NCBI RefSeq assembly: GCF_020805785.1
Contig: NZ_JAJGZV010000002.1
Coordinates: 310,001-374,000 of the forward strand
Origin: Flavobacterium chungbukense
GTDB taxonomy: Bacteria > Bacteroidota > Bacteroidia > Flavobacteriales > Flavobacteriaceae
Direction of reading: 5' to 3'
DNA length: 64,000 nt
Both the position numbers and the translations under genes were made by a program. Below are positions 36,511-44,954 of the stretch, piece by piece; the stretch's first letter is position 1; each line of letters starts with the position of its first letter. Under the pieces are notes generated by a model. It ran no database searches. It worked only from the letters and a program-made list of their open reading frames with translations, and had not been told where the DNA came from.

Positions 36511-36525
36511 AGTTTTTTTTTTAAA

Positions 36526-36567
36526 ACCTCAGCATCTTAGTATCTCAGAACCTTAGAACCTTAGAAA
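36526..36567. repeat. CTTAG-type tandem repeat
   Basis: Degenerate tandem units of the form CAGAACCTTAGAA lie directly before the SemiSWEET ATG. The same family occurs at 20122, 51179, 53614 and 56006. Confidence 0.6.
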
Positions 36568-36569
36568 AA

Positions 36570-36830
36570 ATGAATTATATAGATATTCTTGGTCTTTTTG
36601 CAGGAGCGTGCATTACGATTTCAACAATTCCGCAGATATTGAAAGTTTGGAAAACAAAAAAAGTAAAGGAAATTTCTCTAAGAATGTTTGCTACACTTAC
36701 TTTCGGAATTGCAATTTGGATTGTTTATGGTATTCTAAAAAACGATCTTCCTATTATTATTACCAATAGCGTTTCATTGGTTTTAAATCTTATTATGGTT
36801 TATTTTATTATTTATTATGAAAAGGAATAA
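36570..36830 (+). CDS. SemiSWEET / PQ-loop family sugar transporter
   Basis: An 86-residue protein with three transmembrane helices (about 5-25, 38-58, 63-83). It has the PQ-loop motif TISTIPQILKVWKTK at the end of helix 1 and GIAIWIVYGI in helix 2, the pattern of bacterial SemiSWEETs, which work as homodimers to pass sugars across the inner membrane. A repeat tract occupies the leader, and a strong terminator follows 14 bases after the stop. Confidence 0.9.
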   Translation: MNYIDILGLFAGACITISTIPQILKVWKTKKVKEISLRMFATLTFGIAIWIVYGILKNDLPIIITNSVSLVLNLIMVYFIIYYEKE

Positions 36831-36844
36831 ACCGTTATAAAAGA

Positions 36845-36874
36845 AAAAAACAGCTTGACCAAAGCTGTTTTTTT
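36845..36874. terminator. Bidirectional Rho-independent terminator
   Basis: AAACAGCTT and AAGCTGTTT pair around a 5-base loop, flanked by A-run and T-run. It serves the convergent SemiSWEET gene and the gene at 36899. Confidence 0.85.
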
Positions 36875-36898
36875 GAAAGTGAAGATATAGGATGCTTA

Positions 36899-37705
36899 CT
36901 AGCTAGCTAATTTTTGATTGTATGGTTTTAGTGTCAATGTTTTGGAATGGAAATTTCTTTTTAAGAAAAGAACTGGCGCAGCAATTGTATTCAGATTTAA
37001 ATGAGAGAACTTTTTAATTTCTGAAAGCTGTTTAGTCGCAAAATTTAAAATAGGCACAAATGGCGTTAAATAATTATAACTGTGTTGCGCTATCTCTAAC
37101 TCTAAGATCTCGCGTAAAATACTCTTCATTAACAAATAACGTACAGTTCCTTGCTGTGGAATGGATTGAAGTTCTTTAAATTTATTTTCAATTTTTTGAT
37201 TTTCAGCACCGATATAGATATAATTTCCAGAATTATGCACAAAAATATTTCGCACCTGGCTTGCAAAATCAGATTTACAATTATCACTATTGGTTGGCAT
37301 TCCGATTAATGAAAATTGAATTTGTTTATGGCTTTCAAAATACAGCACACTATTAATGGCTGATGAATTGCTCATAATACCAGACTGATTTTTTTTCAAA
37401 CATTTGATTTCACCATTGGCTCCAAAACTGTGAAGTACATTTCCTTTTTCGCAATACGCAAAAAATACTGGCGCCATCGGATTAGATTCTATACTTAAAT
37501 TAACATCTTGATTTAGAGTTAAATCAAAATTCAGATAGGTCATTTCTTTTTCAAAACGAACTCCAGAAATACTTCCACTTGCCCATTTTGATTTAACTTT
37601 CAATTTATATTCATTGCCGGTAACTAACAAATCACCGCCAAAACTATCTTTAAGATTATTAAAAACAGCATCAAATCCTCCTGTATTTATGTAAAGTTTC
37701 TTCAT
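36899..37705 (-). CDS. Sensory domain of an AraC-type regulator, lacking the helix-turn-helix
   Basis: A 268-residue protein. Residues 1-230 match, by my recollection, the N-terminal region of a Flavobacteriia AraC regulator family: FAYCEKGNVLHSFG near 83, then a helical linker VRYLLMKSILREILELEIAQ near 190. In the full-length family the linker leads into two helix-turn-helix motifs of about 100 residues. Here the C-terminus instead runs into about 40 unrelated residues rich in Leu and Lys and stops just before a terminator. No HTH remnant follows. It may be a truncated regulator or a stand-alone sensory protein. Confidence 0.55.
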   Translation of the reverse strand: MKKLYINTGGFDAVFNNLKDSFGGDLLVTGNEYKLKVKSKWASGSISGVRFEKEMTYLNFDLTLNQDVNLSIESNPMAPVFFAYCEKGNVLHSFGANGEIKCLKKNQSGIMSNSSAINSVLYFESHKQIQFSLIGMPTNSDNCKSDFASQVRNIFVHNSGNYIYIGAENQKIENKFKELQSIPQQGTVRYLLMKSILREILELEIAQHSYNYLTPFVPILNFATKQLSEIKKFSHLNLNTIAAPVLFLKRNFHSKTLTLKPYNQKLAS

Positions 37706-38079
37706 TATAATGGTTTGGTTTAGTAAATCGGTTAGTAATCATTTATACACAAAAACTAACCATGGTTTTCGTCTTCATTTCTATAAGTCAAATTTCGTTT
37801 ATATTGTCTATCAAATCTTTATACAATTTTGGAGAGAATTTTCATAATTTCATTATGGAGTTGCAAAGCGGCAGAGAAACAAAGTGCCAAAGTTTTTTTC
37901 AAGCTCTAACTCTATTATTTTTAACTTTTTACCATAACAACAAAAACCTTTGTCCCTTTGTCCCTTTGTCCCTTTGTTACTTTGTTACTTTGAACCTCAA
38001 AAAAAAAAGCAGCTGCTCCAAATAAATTTGAAACAACTGCTCATCAGCAAAATAAAAATATCAATCTATTTTTATTCCT
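37706..38079. other. 374-bp gap with a CTTTGT tandem repeat and no supported gene
   Basis: The gap holds the upstream region of the AraC-like gene, a CAAAG-rich arm (about 37861-37898), and an 8-bp tandem array of CCTTTGTC-like units (37946-37993). Together they look like another repeat element with arms of opposite orientation. An ORF crossing it is low-complexity and rejected. Confidence 0.6.
37861..37998. repeat. CAAAG/CTTTG repeat element with 8-bp tandem units
   Basis: The left arm contains GAAACAAAGTGCCAAAG. The right arm has about six 8-bp units (CCCTTTGT, then TACTTTGT). The motifs are inverted relative to each other. Unit number could vary between strains. Confidence 0.6.
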
Positions 38080-38421
38080 TTATGTCAATTCGTCTATGTC
38101 TGCGTTTTTAGAATAATTTGCTTTTGGAATGTCTTTAAAGAATTCGGCTTCATCTAAATCTGCTGTTGGTCCGTAACCTAATAAATGAGTTCCTTTTGCT
38201 CCGTCTTTTGTTTCAATTACATATAAGATTGACATATCATCAGGATCGCTCATTCCTTCATATCGGTGATGTGCTACAATAAAAATATCTTCAGGCTTAT
38301 ATTCGGTTTTGGTTTCAGCATTAATCAGAAGATTATTTTCGAACAAGTAACTTACATTGTAACCTTCTTGCTGATATCTTTTTATATTATCGATTTCGTG
38401 TTTAGAATCTTCTCTTTTCAT
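38080..38421 (-). CDS. Small cytoplasmic protein of unknown function
   Basis: A 113-residue soluble protein from ATG 38421 (MKREDSKHEIDNIKRY); an upstream in-frame start at 38448 is less likely. It has EDIFIVAHHRYEGMSDPDD in the middle and GTHLLGYGPTADLDEAEFF near the end. I do not recognise the exact family, but Bacteroidota genomes carry similar short conserved proteins of this type. No signal peptide or membrane segment. It is monocistronic. Confidence 0.65.
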   Translation of the reverse strand: MKREDSKHEIDNIKRYQQEGYNVSYLFENNLLINAETKTEYKPEDIFIVAHHRYEGMSDPDDMSILYVIETKDGAKGTHLLGYGPTADLDEAEFFKDIPKANYSKNADIDELT

Positions 38422-38631
38422 GGTTTTTGTTTTTAATCCTTTATTCAAATTTCCGTATTGAAAACAAATAAAATTAACTCAAACGATTTTAATCTTAGCT
38501 CATTCAAAAATGAGTTTTGAGTGCATATTTTTTTTTTATTAATTTTAATCAAGCTAAATTTCAAACAAGAATTACTACATTTAAGTAGAAAAAAAAATTA
38601 GCTGATTTCTGAGACTATAAATTAAATTTTA

Positions 38632-41442
38632 ATGAGTAATACTGACTATGATTTTCTGGCTAATGGAGGAGAAATGGGGAGACTTACCCGAGCTAAAGAT
38701 TGGAGTAAAACAGCCGTTGGAGCCGTTGAATCTTGGCCTCAGAGTCTTCGCACCACTTTAGGCATTATCTTAAATTCTAAATTCCCAATGTTTTTATTTT
38801 GGGGACCAGATCATATATGTTTTTACAATGATGCGTACCGTCCAAGTCTTGGAAATAATGGAAAACACCCTTCTATTCTCGGAGAAAAAGGCGCAGATTA
38901 CTGGCCTGAAATCTGGGATTTTATAAAACCCCTAATCGATAAAGTTTTAGATAAAGGAGAAGCTACTTGGCACGAAGATCAATTATTGCCTATTTACAGG
39001 AATGGCAAAATGGAAGATGTATACTGGACCTTTAGCTACAGTCCTGTAAATAATGATAATGGAAAAACAGCAGGTGTTTTAGTAATTTGTAACGAAACTA
39101 CAAATCAAGTTATTACCCGTAAAAACCTTGAAGAAAGCGAAAAAAGGTTTAGAAATACTGTAAAACAATTACCGCTTGGAATCTGTATTTTGAAAGGTTC
39201 TGATTTAGTGGTCGAAATGGCCAACACAACTTATCTTCATATTATTGATAAAACAGAAAGCGATATTTTAAACAAACCGCTTTTTGATTCTGTTCCTGAA
39301 ACAAAAGAAACGGCTTACCCTATTATAAAAAATGTCTTAGAAACTGGCGTACCCTATTATGCTGATGAATTTGCTGTGATTTTAAATCGCTACAGAAAAC
39401 AAGAATTAGGATATTTTAATCTCGTTTTTTATCCTTTAAAAGAAGATAATACCATTGAAGGAATTATTGTTGTTGCCTACGAAGTTACTGAAGAAGTAAA
39501 AGGAAGACATCTTTTGACAGAAAGTGAAAAAGCTTTTAGAAATATTGTGATGGAATCTCCTATTGCGATGGCAATTTTTAGAGGAAAAGAATATATAATC
39601 GAAATGGCCAATTTAACCATGATGCACGACATCTGGCAGCGAGAAGAAAAGGATTGTATTGGCAAACCTTTATTAGAAGTTTTTCCAGAATTAATGAACC
39701 AAAAATATCCTGAATTGCTAAGCGAGGTTCTTTCAAGCGGAAAAACTATTCGTGAAAATGAAGCTGTGGCTTATGTTGATATTAAAGGAAAATTAAAAAG
39801 ATTTTATCTCGATTATGAGTACACGACATTATACGACAAAAGCGGAAAATCTTCTGGTATAATGTGTACCGTTTATGATGTTACTTCTAAAGTAAAAGCA
39901 AGAAAAAAAGTAGAAACGGCGGAAGAAAGAGCAAGATTGGCCGCCGAAATTGGAGGAATTGCTACTTGGGATTTAAATCTTCTAAACAAAAAGCTAATTT
40001 ATACCGATAATTTACTAGCCATTTTTGGGTTTGAAGAGCATACAAAAATTCTTCATCCGGATATTCGAAGCCGCATTCTTCCTGAAGACGATCATATTGT
40101 GGTTGAGGCATACGAAAGAGCTTTAGAAAATGGTATTTATAAATATGAAGCCCGAATCTTAAAATTAGATAATTCGATTGGCTGGATAAAGGTGCATGGA
40201 AGAATATTTTTTGATGAAAACAACATTCCTATAAAGATGCTGGGAACTGTTATGGATTTTACAATCGAAAAAAACATGCAGCAAGTATTGATGAAAAGCG
40301 AGAAAAAATTCAGACTCCTCGCCGACTCTATGCCACAGCTTATTTGGACCAGCGACACTTTAGGAAATTTGAATTATTTTAATGAAACATACTACACCTA
40401 TTCTGGAGTTTCAAAAGAAGAAATTGAGAAAAATGGATGGCTTCAAATTGTACATCCCGACGATCGAGAAGAAAATGTAAAACTCTGGATGGAGTCTGTA
40501 AAATCAGGAAATGACTTTCTGTTCATACACCGTTTAAAACGTTACGACGGTGATTATAGATGGCAATTGAGCCGCGCTATTTCGCAATTGGATGAAAACG
40601 GAAAAATACAAATGTGGGTAGGAACTAGTACCGATATTGAAGAACAAAAAAACTTTACAAATCGTCTTGAAGAGCAAATTCTAGAGCGTACAACGCAATT
40701 AGAACTTAAAAATAGAGATTTGGTTAATATGAACATTGAGTTACAATCTTTTGCGTATATCTCAAGCCACGATCTTCAGGAGCCGCTTAGAAAAATTCAG
40801 ACGTTTGCAAGCCGCCTAGCCGATTTAGATGAACAGAACATTTCGGCAATTGCCAAAACTTATCTGTCTAGAATTGAAATGTCTGCCAAAAAAATGCAGA
40901 ATTTAATTCAAGATTTATTGACTTATTCCAGAACAAATTCTGCTGAACGCGTTTTTACAAAAGTAAAAGTCGATACTATTGCTGAAGAAGTGGTTAGTGA
41001 TTTTTCGGAAAGAATTGAAGAAAAAAATGCTGTTGTAGAATATTCAAATTTAGGAGAAGCAACTGTTATTCAGTTTCAATTTAGACAATTACTTCATAAT
41101 TTGGTTGAAAATGCATTGAAGTTTTCTAAACCAGGAATTCCTCCACATGTAAAAATTTCGATGGAAAAAATCGATGGAAAACTGCTTCCAAATGCTGAAT
41201 TTAAAGACAAAACATACTTTCACTTACAAGTTTCTGATAACGGAATTGGTTTTGAGCTTATTTATAAAGAAAAAATCTTCGAAGTTTTTCAGCGTTTAAA
41301 TACTGAAAGCGAATATAAAGGAACCGGAATCGGACTTGCCATTGTAAAGAAAATCGTTGAAAATCATAAAGGCATCATTTCTGTTTCCAGTGAAAAGGGA
41401 AAAGGTTCTGTTTTTAATATTTATATTCCTGATTTGACTTAA
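38632..41442 (+). CDS. Multi-PAS sensor histidine kinase
   Basis: A 936-residue cytoplasmic kinase with no transmembrane segments. About five PAS modules occupy residues 25-680. The first contains FPMFLFWGPDHICFYNDAYR, the second QLPLGICILKGSDLVVEMAN, the third ESPIAMAIFRGKEYIIEMAN, and later ones end in the PAC-like WVGTSTDIEEQK. A coiled coil (about 680-700) leads to HisKA with AYISSHDLQEPLRKI (His near 715). The HATPase has NLVENALKFSK and GTGIGLAIVKKI. The repeated PAS domains suggest sensing of redox, oxygen, light or a small ligand. The gene converges with a response-regulator gene and their stops are 2 bases apart. Confidence 0.93.
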   Translation: MSNTDYDFLANGGEMGRLTRAKDWSKTAVGAVESWPQSLRTTLGIILNSKFPMFLFWGPDHICFYNDAYRPSLGNNGKHPSILGEKGADYWPEIWDFIKPLIDKVLDKGEATWHEDQLLPIYRNGKMEDVYWTFSYSPVNNDNGKTAGVLVICNETTNQVITRKNLEESEKRFRNTVKQLPLGICILKGSDLVVEMANTTYLHIIDKTESDILNKPLFDSVPETKETAYPIIKNVLETGVPYYADEFAVILNRYRKQELGYFNLVFYPLKEDNTIEGIIVVAYEVTEEVKGRHLLTESEKAFRNIVMESPIAMAIFRGKEYIIEMANLTMMHDIWQREEKDCIGKPLLEVFPELMNQKYPELLSEVLSSGKTIRENEAVAYVDIKGKLKRFYLDYEYTTLYDKSGKSSGIMCTVYDVTSKVKARKKVETAEERARLAAEIGGIATWDLNLLNKKLIYTDNLLAIFGFEEHTKILHPDIRSRILPEDDHIVVEAYERALENGIYKYEARILKLDNSIGWIKVHGRIFFDENNIPIKMLGTVMDFTIEKNMQQVLMKSEKKFRLLADSMPQLIWTSDTLGNLNYFNETYYTYSGVSKEEIEKNGWLQIVHPDDREENVKLWMESVKSGNDFLFIHRLKRYDGDYRWQLSRAISQLDENGKIQMWVGTSTDIEEQKNFTNRLEEQILERTTQLELKNRDLVNMNIELQSFAYISSHDLQEPLRKIQTFASRLADLDEQNISAIAKTYLSRIEMSAKKMQNLIQDLLTYSRTNSAERVFTKVKVDTIAEEVVSDFSERIEEKNAVVEYSNLGEATVIQFQFRQLLHNLVENALKFSKPGIPPHVKISMEKIDGKLLPNAEFKDKTYFHLQVSDNGIGFELIYKEKIFEVFQRLNTESEYKGTGIGLAIVKKIVENHKGIISVSSEKGKGSVFNIYIPDLT

Positions 41443-41444
41443 AA

Positions 41445-41876
41445 TCAGGATTTAAAAACAAAATTAGATTGCGTTGGAGTAAATTTATTCCAATCAATTT
41501 GAATGGCGTGTTCGATTGCCTTGATAATATCTCGCATTAATACAGGCTTTGTTATGAAATAATTTGCCCCGAGATTTCTGCATCTTTCTATAATTCCTGC
41601 TTCGCTTGAAGTTGAATATATTACAACAGGAATTTCATTATTCTGATCCGATTTTCTAATTTCTTCCAAAACATCAAAACCATTTTTGCCAGGCATATTC
41701 AAATCTAAAAAAACCACATAAGGAGTCGGAGGCGGATTAAAAATAGCGTTCAGCAATTTTTGCCCTTCAGAGTAGGTTTGCAGAATAATGTTTTGGGGAA
41801 TCGAATCTACCGCGTCAGAAAAAATACTAATATCGTCTTCATCATCGTCGGTATAAAAAATAGTATAGTTTTTCAT
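41445..41876 (-). CDS. Single-domain response regulator (Rcp1-like)
   Basis: A 143-residue receiver domain. The acidic cluster is YTDDDEDDIS, the phospho-acceptor Asp is in VVFLDLNMPGKNGFD (near 58) and the Lys in NYFITKPVL. The insert after the acidic cluster and the absence of an output domain fit the Rcp1-type regulators that pair with PAS/phytochrome-like kinases. It is encoded convergently to the multi-PAS kinase, which is its likely partner although not co-transcribed. Confidence 0.9.
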   Translation of the reverse strand: MKNYTIFYTDDDEDDISIFSDAVDSIPQNIILQTYSEGQKLLNAIFNPPPTPYVVFLDLNMPGKNGFDVLEEIRKSDQNNEIPVVIYSTSSEAGIIERCRNLGANYFITKPVLMRDIIKAIEHAIQIDWNKFTPTQSNFVFKS

Positions 41877-42074
41877 GGCTTTTATTGAGAAATTTCATCA
41901 AATATAAGGCATTTTATTCATAACACATATATGTGATTCAATTCTTATCCAAATATTAAGAATTGAAATATCATAATTTCTAAGTTTAATTATATAATCA
42001 AAAAAAGCATAAAAAGAGCCAACTTTACTTTAATCAAATAATTATAAGTAAATATAACTTTAAAATATAACGTT

Positions 42075-42575
42075 ATGGGCGATCATAAAGACCTTACAGA
42101 TGAATTTGCAGTAGAGAAAATAAAAGATCTTGCTGAGCATATTAAAACCTGTATGTTTTGTACATACAATGAATACAGACTGCAGTCGCGACCAATGTCT
42201 GTGCAAGAAATTGACGATAAAGGACAACTTTGGTTTTTATCAGACCGAAATAGCAGTCAGAATGCAGAAATCACATTGAATCCGATGGTAGAAATCTTCT
42301 TCTCTGAACCGCATGACAAATTTCTTACGCTGCACGGAACTGCAACGATTGAATATGATAAAGAAACGATCGAAAGATTGTGGAATCCGATAGTAAAAGT
42401 CTGGATGCCAGGCGGCGTTGACGATCCGAATTTAAGCGTTATCAAATTCGTTCCAGAAGATGGCTATTATTGGAATAATAAAAACGGAAAAATGGTGGCA
42501 ATTGCCAAAATGACGGCAGCATTTGTTACTGGACAAACAATGGATGACGGAATTGAAGGAAACTTAAAATTGTAA
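42075..42575 (+). CDS. Pyridoxamine 5'-phosphate oxidase-like (general stress protein 26 type) FMN-binding protein
   Basis: A 166-residue split-barrel protein. It matches the general-stress-protein-26 group: FCTYNEYRLQSRPMSVQEID near 33-52, LWFLSDRNSSQNAEI, and a C-terminal half with KVWMPGGVDDPNLSVIKF. Members bind FMN, F420 or heme-like cofactors and are linked to stress rather than vitamin B6 synthesis. It lies upstream of a CGCAAAG element and is monocistronic. Confidence 0.88.
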   Translation: MGDHKDLTDEFAVEKIKDLAEHIKTCMFCTYNEYRLQSRPMSVQEIDDKGQLWFLSDRNSSQNAEITLNPMVEIFFSEPHDKFLTLHGTATIEYDKETIERLWNPIVKVWMPGGVDDPNLSVIKFVPEDGYYWNNKNGKMVAIAKMTAAFVTGQTMDDGIEGNLKL

Positions 42576-42583
42576 AGTTTACC

Positions 42584-42671
42584 TAACCGCAAAGAGCGCA
42601 AAGTTTTTTCGCGAAGCACGCAAGCATATGTTTGCGAACTTAGCGTTTTTACTTTGCGCTCTTTGCGGTTA
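42584..42671. repeat. CGCAAAG palindromic element at the end of the DUF72 gene
   Basis: Perfect 20-bp arms lie at 42584-42603 (starting TAACCGCAAAGAGCGC) and 42652-42671. Internal GCGAAGCACGCAAG and TTTGCGAACTTAGCG motifs complete the palindrome. The right arm overlaps the DUF72 stop codon and the codons just before it. Confidence 0.85.
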
Positions 42672-43392
42672 AATAATTTAAAGCATGCATTCTTTTTAAC
42701 TCTAAAGCATTTAGAATTCCAGCTTCGCTAGCGGTATTATTGAAATAAACAAATCCATGTTTGGATTCTAATGCATGATTTAAATTTTGCAATTCTTCAC
42801 TAGAATAACTGGAATAAAACAATTTTGGAACTCCGTGAAAACGAATATAAAGTAACGGAAAATCTTTAAAAATGGTCGATGGTAAATGAGGATAACTTAC
42901 ACTGCAAAAAGTAATATTATTATCTTTAAAAGCACTCCACACCTCCTCGTTCCACCATGTTATATGGCGAAATTCTATTACATTTTTGAAATCGTAATTA
43001 AGAAGTCCGATAATACTTTCTAATTTTTGTTTACTAAAATCATAGCTTGGAGGAAACTGAAATAAAACGGCACCCAGTTTTTCTTTCATTCCGTTTTTGC
43101 AAACTTCGTAAAAGTCATTTAAAAGGCTTTCACAATCTTTCAGCTTTTTAATATGGGTAATTTCTTTTGGCACTTTTACCGAAAATAAAAAAGAATCTGG
43201 TGTTTTATCATACCAATTATTAAAAACTCGCACGGTCGGAAACTTATAAAAACTGCCATTAAATTCGTAAGTATTAAAATGCTGGCAATAAAATTCGAAC
43301 CATGCTTTGGAGGGCAGATTTCGAGGATAAAAAATATTTTTCCAAAAACGATTATAAAAGCTCGAACATCCTATTGCTACTTGATTTTTCAT
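42649..43392 (-). CDS. DUF72 family protein with a repeat-derived C-terminus
   Basis: A 247-residue TIM-barrel-like DUF72 protein. Features: IGCSSFYNRFWKNIFYP at the start, FSVKVPKEITH near 70, LGAVLFQFPPSY near 105, NVIEFRHITWWNEEVW near 140 and the closing GFVYFNNTASEAG. The function of the family is unknown. The last residues (NYLTAKSAK) come from the CGCAAAG palindrome, which also supplies the TAA stop, so the native C-terminus has been replaced or extended. It overlaps the upstream glycosylase gene by 4 bases (ATGA). Confidence 0.88.
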   Translation of the reverse strand: MKNQVAIGCSSFYNRFWKNIFYPRNLPSKAWFEFYCQHFNTYEFNGSFYKFPTVRVFNNWYDKTPDSFLFSVKVPKEITHIKKLKDCESLLNDFYEVCKNGMKEKLGAVLFQFPPSYDFSKQKLESIIGLLNYDFKNVIEFRHITWWNEEVWSAFKDNNITFCSVSYPHLPSTIFKDFPLLYIRFHGVPKLFYSSYSSEELQNLNHALESKHGFVYFNNTASEAGILNALELKRMHALNYLTAKSAK

Positions 43393-44120
43393 TTATATAA
43401 TTTTTGACAGTTAGTACAGAAAAAACTGTTTCGTTTTCTTACGCCGGTTTTTTTGCATCGAATTGGAAGCTGACATCTTAAGCATATTTTTTTTGTATAT
43501 ATTTCCCAATGTTCTTTGAGTTCTGATTTCTTTTTCCAATAAAGAAATTCGAAACTGTAGGTTGAGCATTCGGCTATAATCTGGCTTAATTCATTTAAAG
43601 GTATTTTACTGACTATTGATTCTGGATGAACATAGCATCGATATAAAACTTCATTTTTTATAATATTTCCAACTCCGGCAAAAATATTCTGATCAAGAAT
43701 CGCGTCGGAAATCATAATATTCGGCATTTTTTCTAGTGTCTGATGTGCTTTTTTCGGATTCCAATTTTCATTCATCACATCAACACTCCAATCGTAATAT
43801 TTATTAAGATCTCCTTCTAAAATTTTTACTGAACAGGTATAAAAATTGAGTTCACCATCTTCAAAAACCAAACTTAATCTTGGTTTGGCAATTTTTCTTT
43901 CGTTAATCTTATAAGTTCCAAACATCAACAATTGAATTTTGATTGTAAAAGAATCAAAACAGATCAAAAAGTGTTTTCCCCAAGTTTTAAAAGAGTTAAT
44001 AGTATTGTCTTTTATTCTAGAAAAGTCAATTGCGCTCGTGCCGGATGCAGAAATTACTTTCTGTCCAGAAAATTGCTGCACTTCTTCTTTTAAAATTACT
44101 ATTGATGGACCTTCGGGCAT
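43389..44120 (-). CDS. Formamidopyrimidine/endonuclease VIII-type DNA glycosylase
   Basis: A 243-residue base-excision-repair glycosylase/AP lyase. It starts with MPEGPS, so after Met removal Pro2 is the nucleophile and Glu3 the catalytic acid. The helix-two-turn-helix contains NIFAGVGNIIKNEVLY (near 150). The C-terminal zinc finger is CLRCQLP...FFCTNCQ, with four Cys in CxxC-CxxC spacing. It removes oxidised bases, and the family is closer to Nei than MutM by eye. It is co-transcribed with the DUF72 gene through an ATGA overlap. Confidence 0.9.
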   Translation of the reverse strand: MPEGPSIVILKEEVQQFSGQKVISASGTSAIDFSRIKDNTINSFKTWGKHFLICFDSFTIKIQLLMFGTYKINERKIAKPRLSLVFEDGELNFYTCSVKILEGDLNKYYDWSVDVMNENWNPKKAHQTLEKMPNIMISDAILDQNIFAGVGNIIKNEVLYRCYVHPESIVSKIPLNELSQIIAECSTYSFEFLYWKKKSELKEHWEIYTKKICLRCQLPIRCKKTGVRKRNSFFCTNCQKLYK

Positions 44121-44134
44121 ATATTCTTAATTAA

Positions 44135-44160
44135 AAAGTGCAGTTCGAAAACTGCACTTT
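44135..44160 (-). terminator. Hairpin terminator after the YciE-like gene
   Basis: AAAGTGCAGT (44135-44144) and ACTGCACTTT (44151-44160) pair around a 6-base loop. On the minus strand it is followed by a T-run. Confidence 0.75.
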
Positions 44161-44177
44161 GGTGATACTTAAAGTAT

Positions 44178-44765
44178 TTATTCGATTTCTGCGGCTTCGA
44201 GATTAACAGCATTTACAGCGACTTCTGTTAGTGTTTTATCTGCTCCTTTTTCTTCGTCGAGTGTTTGTTCCAGCAACGTGGCAGCTTCGGGTAAACCTAA
44301 AGTTTCGGCAAATTGTCTTAAAGTTCCATAAGTAGCGATTTCGTAATGCTCAATTTTCTGGCTTGCCGCAATTATTGCGGCATCACGCACTACTCCAATT
44401 TCAGTTTCTTCAAGCATTCCTTTTGCTTCTTCAATTAAACCTTCCATTGCATCGCATTTCTTGGCTGTTGGTTTTTGACCAATGATTTTAAATACTTGCT
44501 CTAATCTAACGATTTGTTCTTCTGTTTCTGTCAAATGATTGTCAATTGCATCTTTCAACTCTACTGATGAAGCATTCTTAACCATTGTTGGCAATGCTTT
44601 TGTCAGTGCTTTTTCTGCCCAATAAATATCTTTTAAACCGTCTTCAAATAATTCTGTTAATCCTGAAGCTGCATTCGATTTTGGCTTCGTAACTCCTCTT
44701 GGGGTTGTTTCTTTTTTAGTTGTTTCTTTTTTAGCTGATTGTTTTTTGCTATCTGTAGTTTTCAT
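44178..44765 (-). CDS. YciE/DUF892 family ferritin-like protein
   Basis: A 195-residue protein. The first 30 residues are a Lys/Thr/Glu-rich tail (KKQSAKKETTKKETT). The DUF892 four-helix bundle follows, with LTELFEDGLKDIYWAEKALT near 38-57, EEQIVRLEQVFKIIGQKP, and the helix AASQKIEHYEIATYGTLRQF carrying metal-ligand Glu/His residues. The family is induced by osmotic and general stress and forms a di-metal ferritin-like centre. The extended basic tail is unusual and might bind nucleic acid. Confidence 0.9.
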   Translation of the reverse strand: MKTTDSKKQSAKKETTKKETTPRGVTKPKSNAASGLTELFEDGLKDIYWAEKALTKALPTMVKNASSVELKDAIDNHLTETEEQIVRLEQVFKIIGQKPTAKKCDAMEGLIEEAKGMLEETEIGVVRDAAIIAASQKIEHYEIATYGTLRQFAETLGLPEAATLLEQTLDEEKGADKTLTEVAVNAVNLEAAEIE

Positions 44766-44917
44766 GGTGTTATTTTTTACGATTAATAAGATGATAAAAT
44801 TACCATCTACAAAACCGTATAGGTTATAAAATTCATGCTTTAAATTTCAATATAAACATCTGTTAATTATACAATTAGACTTTGTAATTCTATAAGAAGT
44901 TCCTCCGTCATCGTCAC

Positions 44918-44925
44918 TAAATTTG
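44918..44925 (+). promoter_or_regulatory. Putative TAnnTTTG promoter of the acidic-protein gene
   Basis: TAAATTTG lies 29 bases before the ATG. No clear -33 TTG. Confidence 0.35.
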
Positions 44926-44954
44926 TAATATACAAATCATAAAAACACGATGTC

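Noticed and set aside
37762-38025. ORF of 87 residues on the plus strand
   Set aside because: It crosses the CTTTGT tandem array, has no family resemblance or good start, and ends in low complexity.
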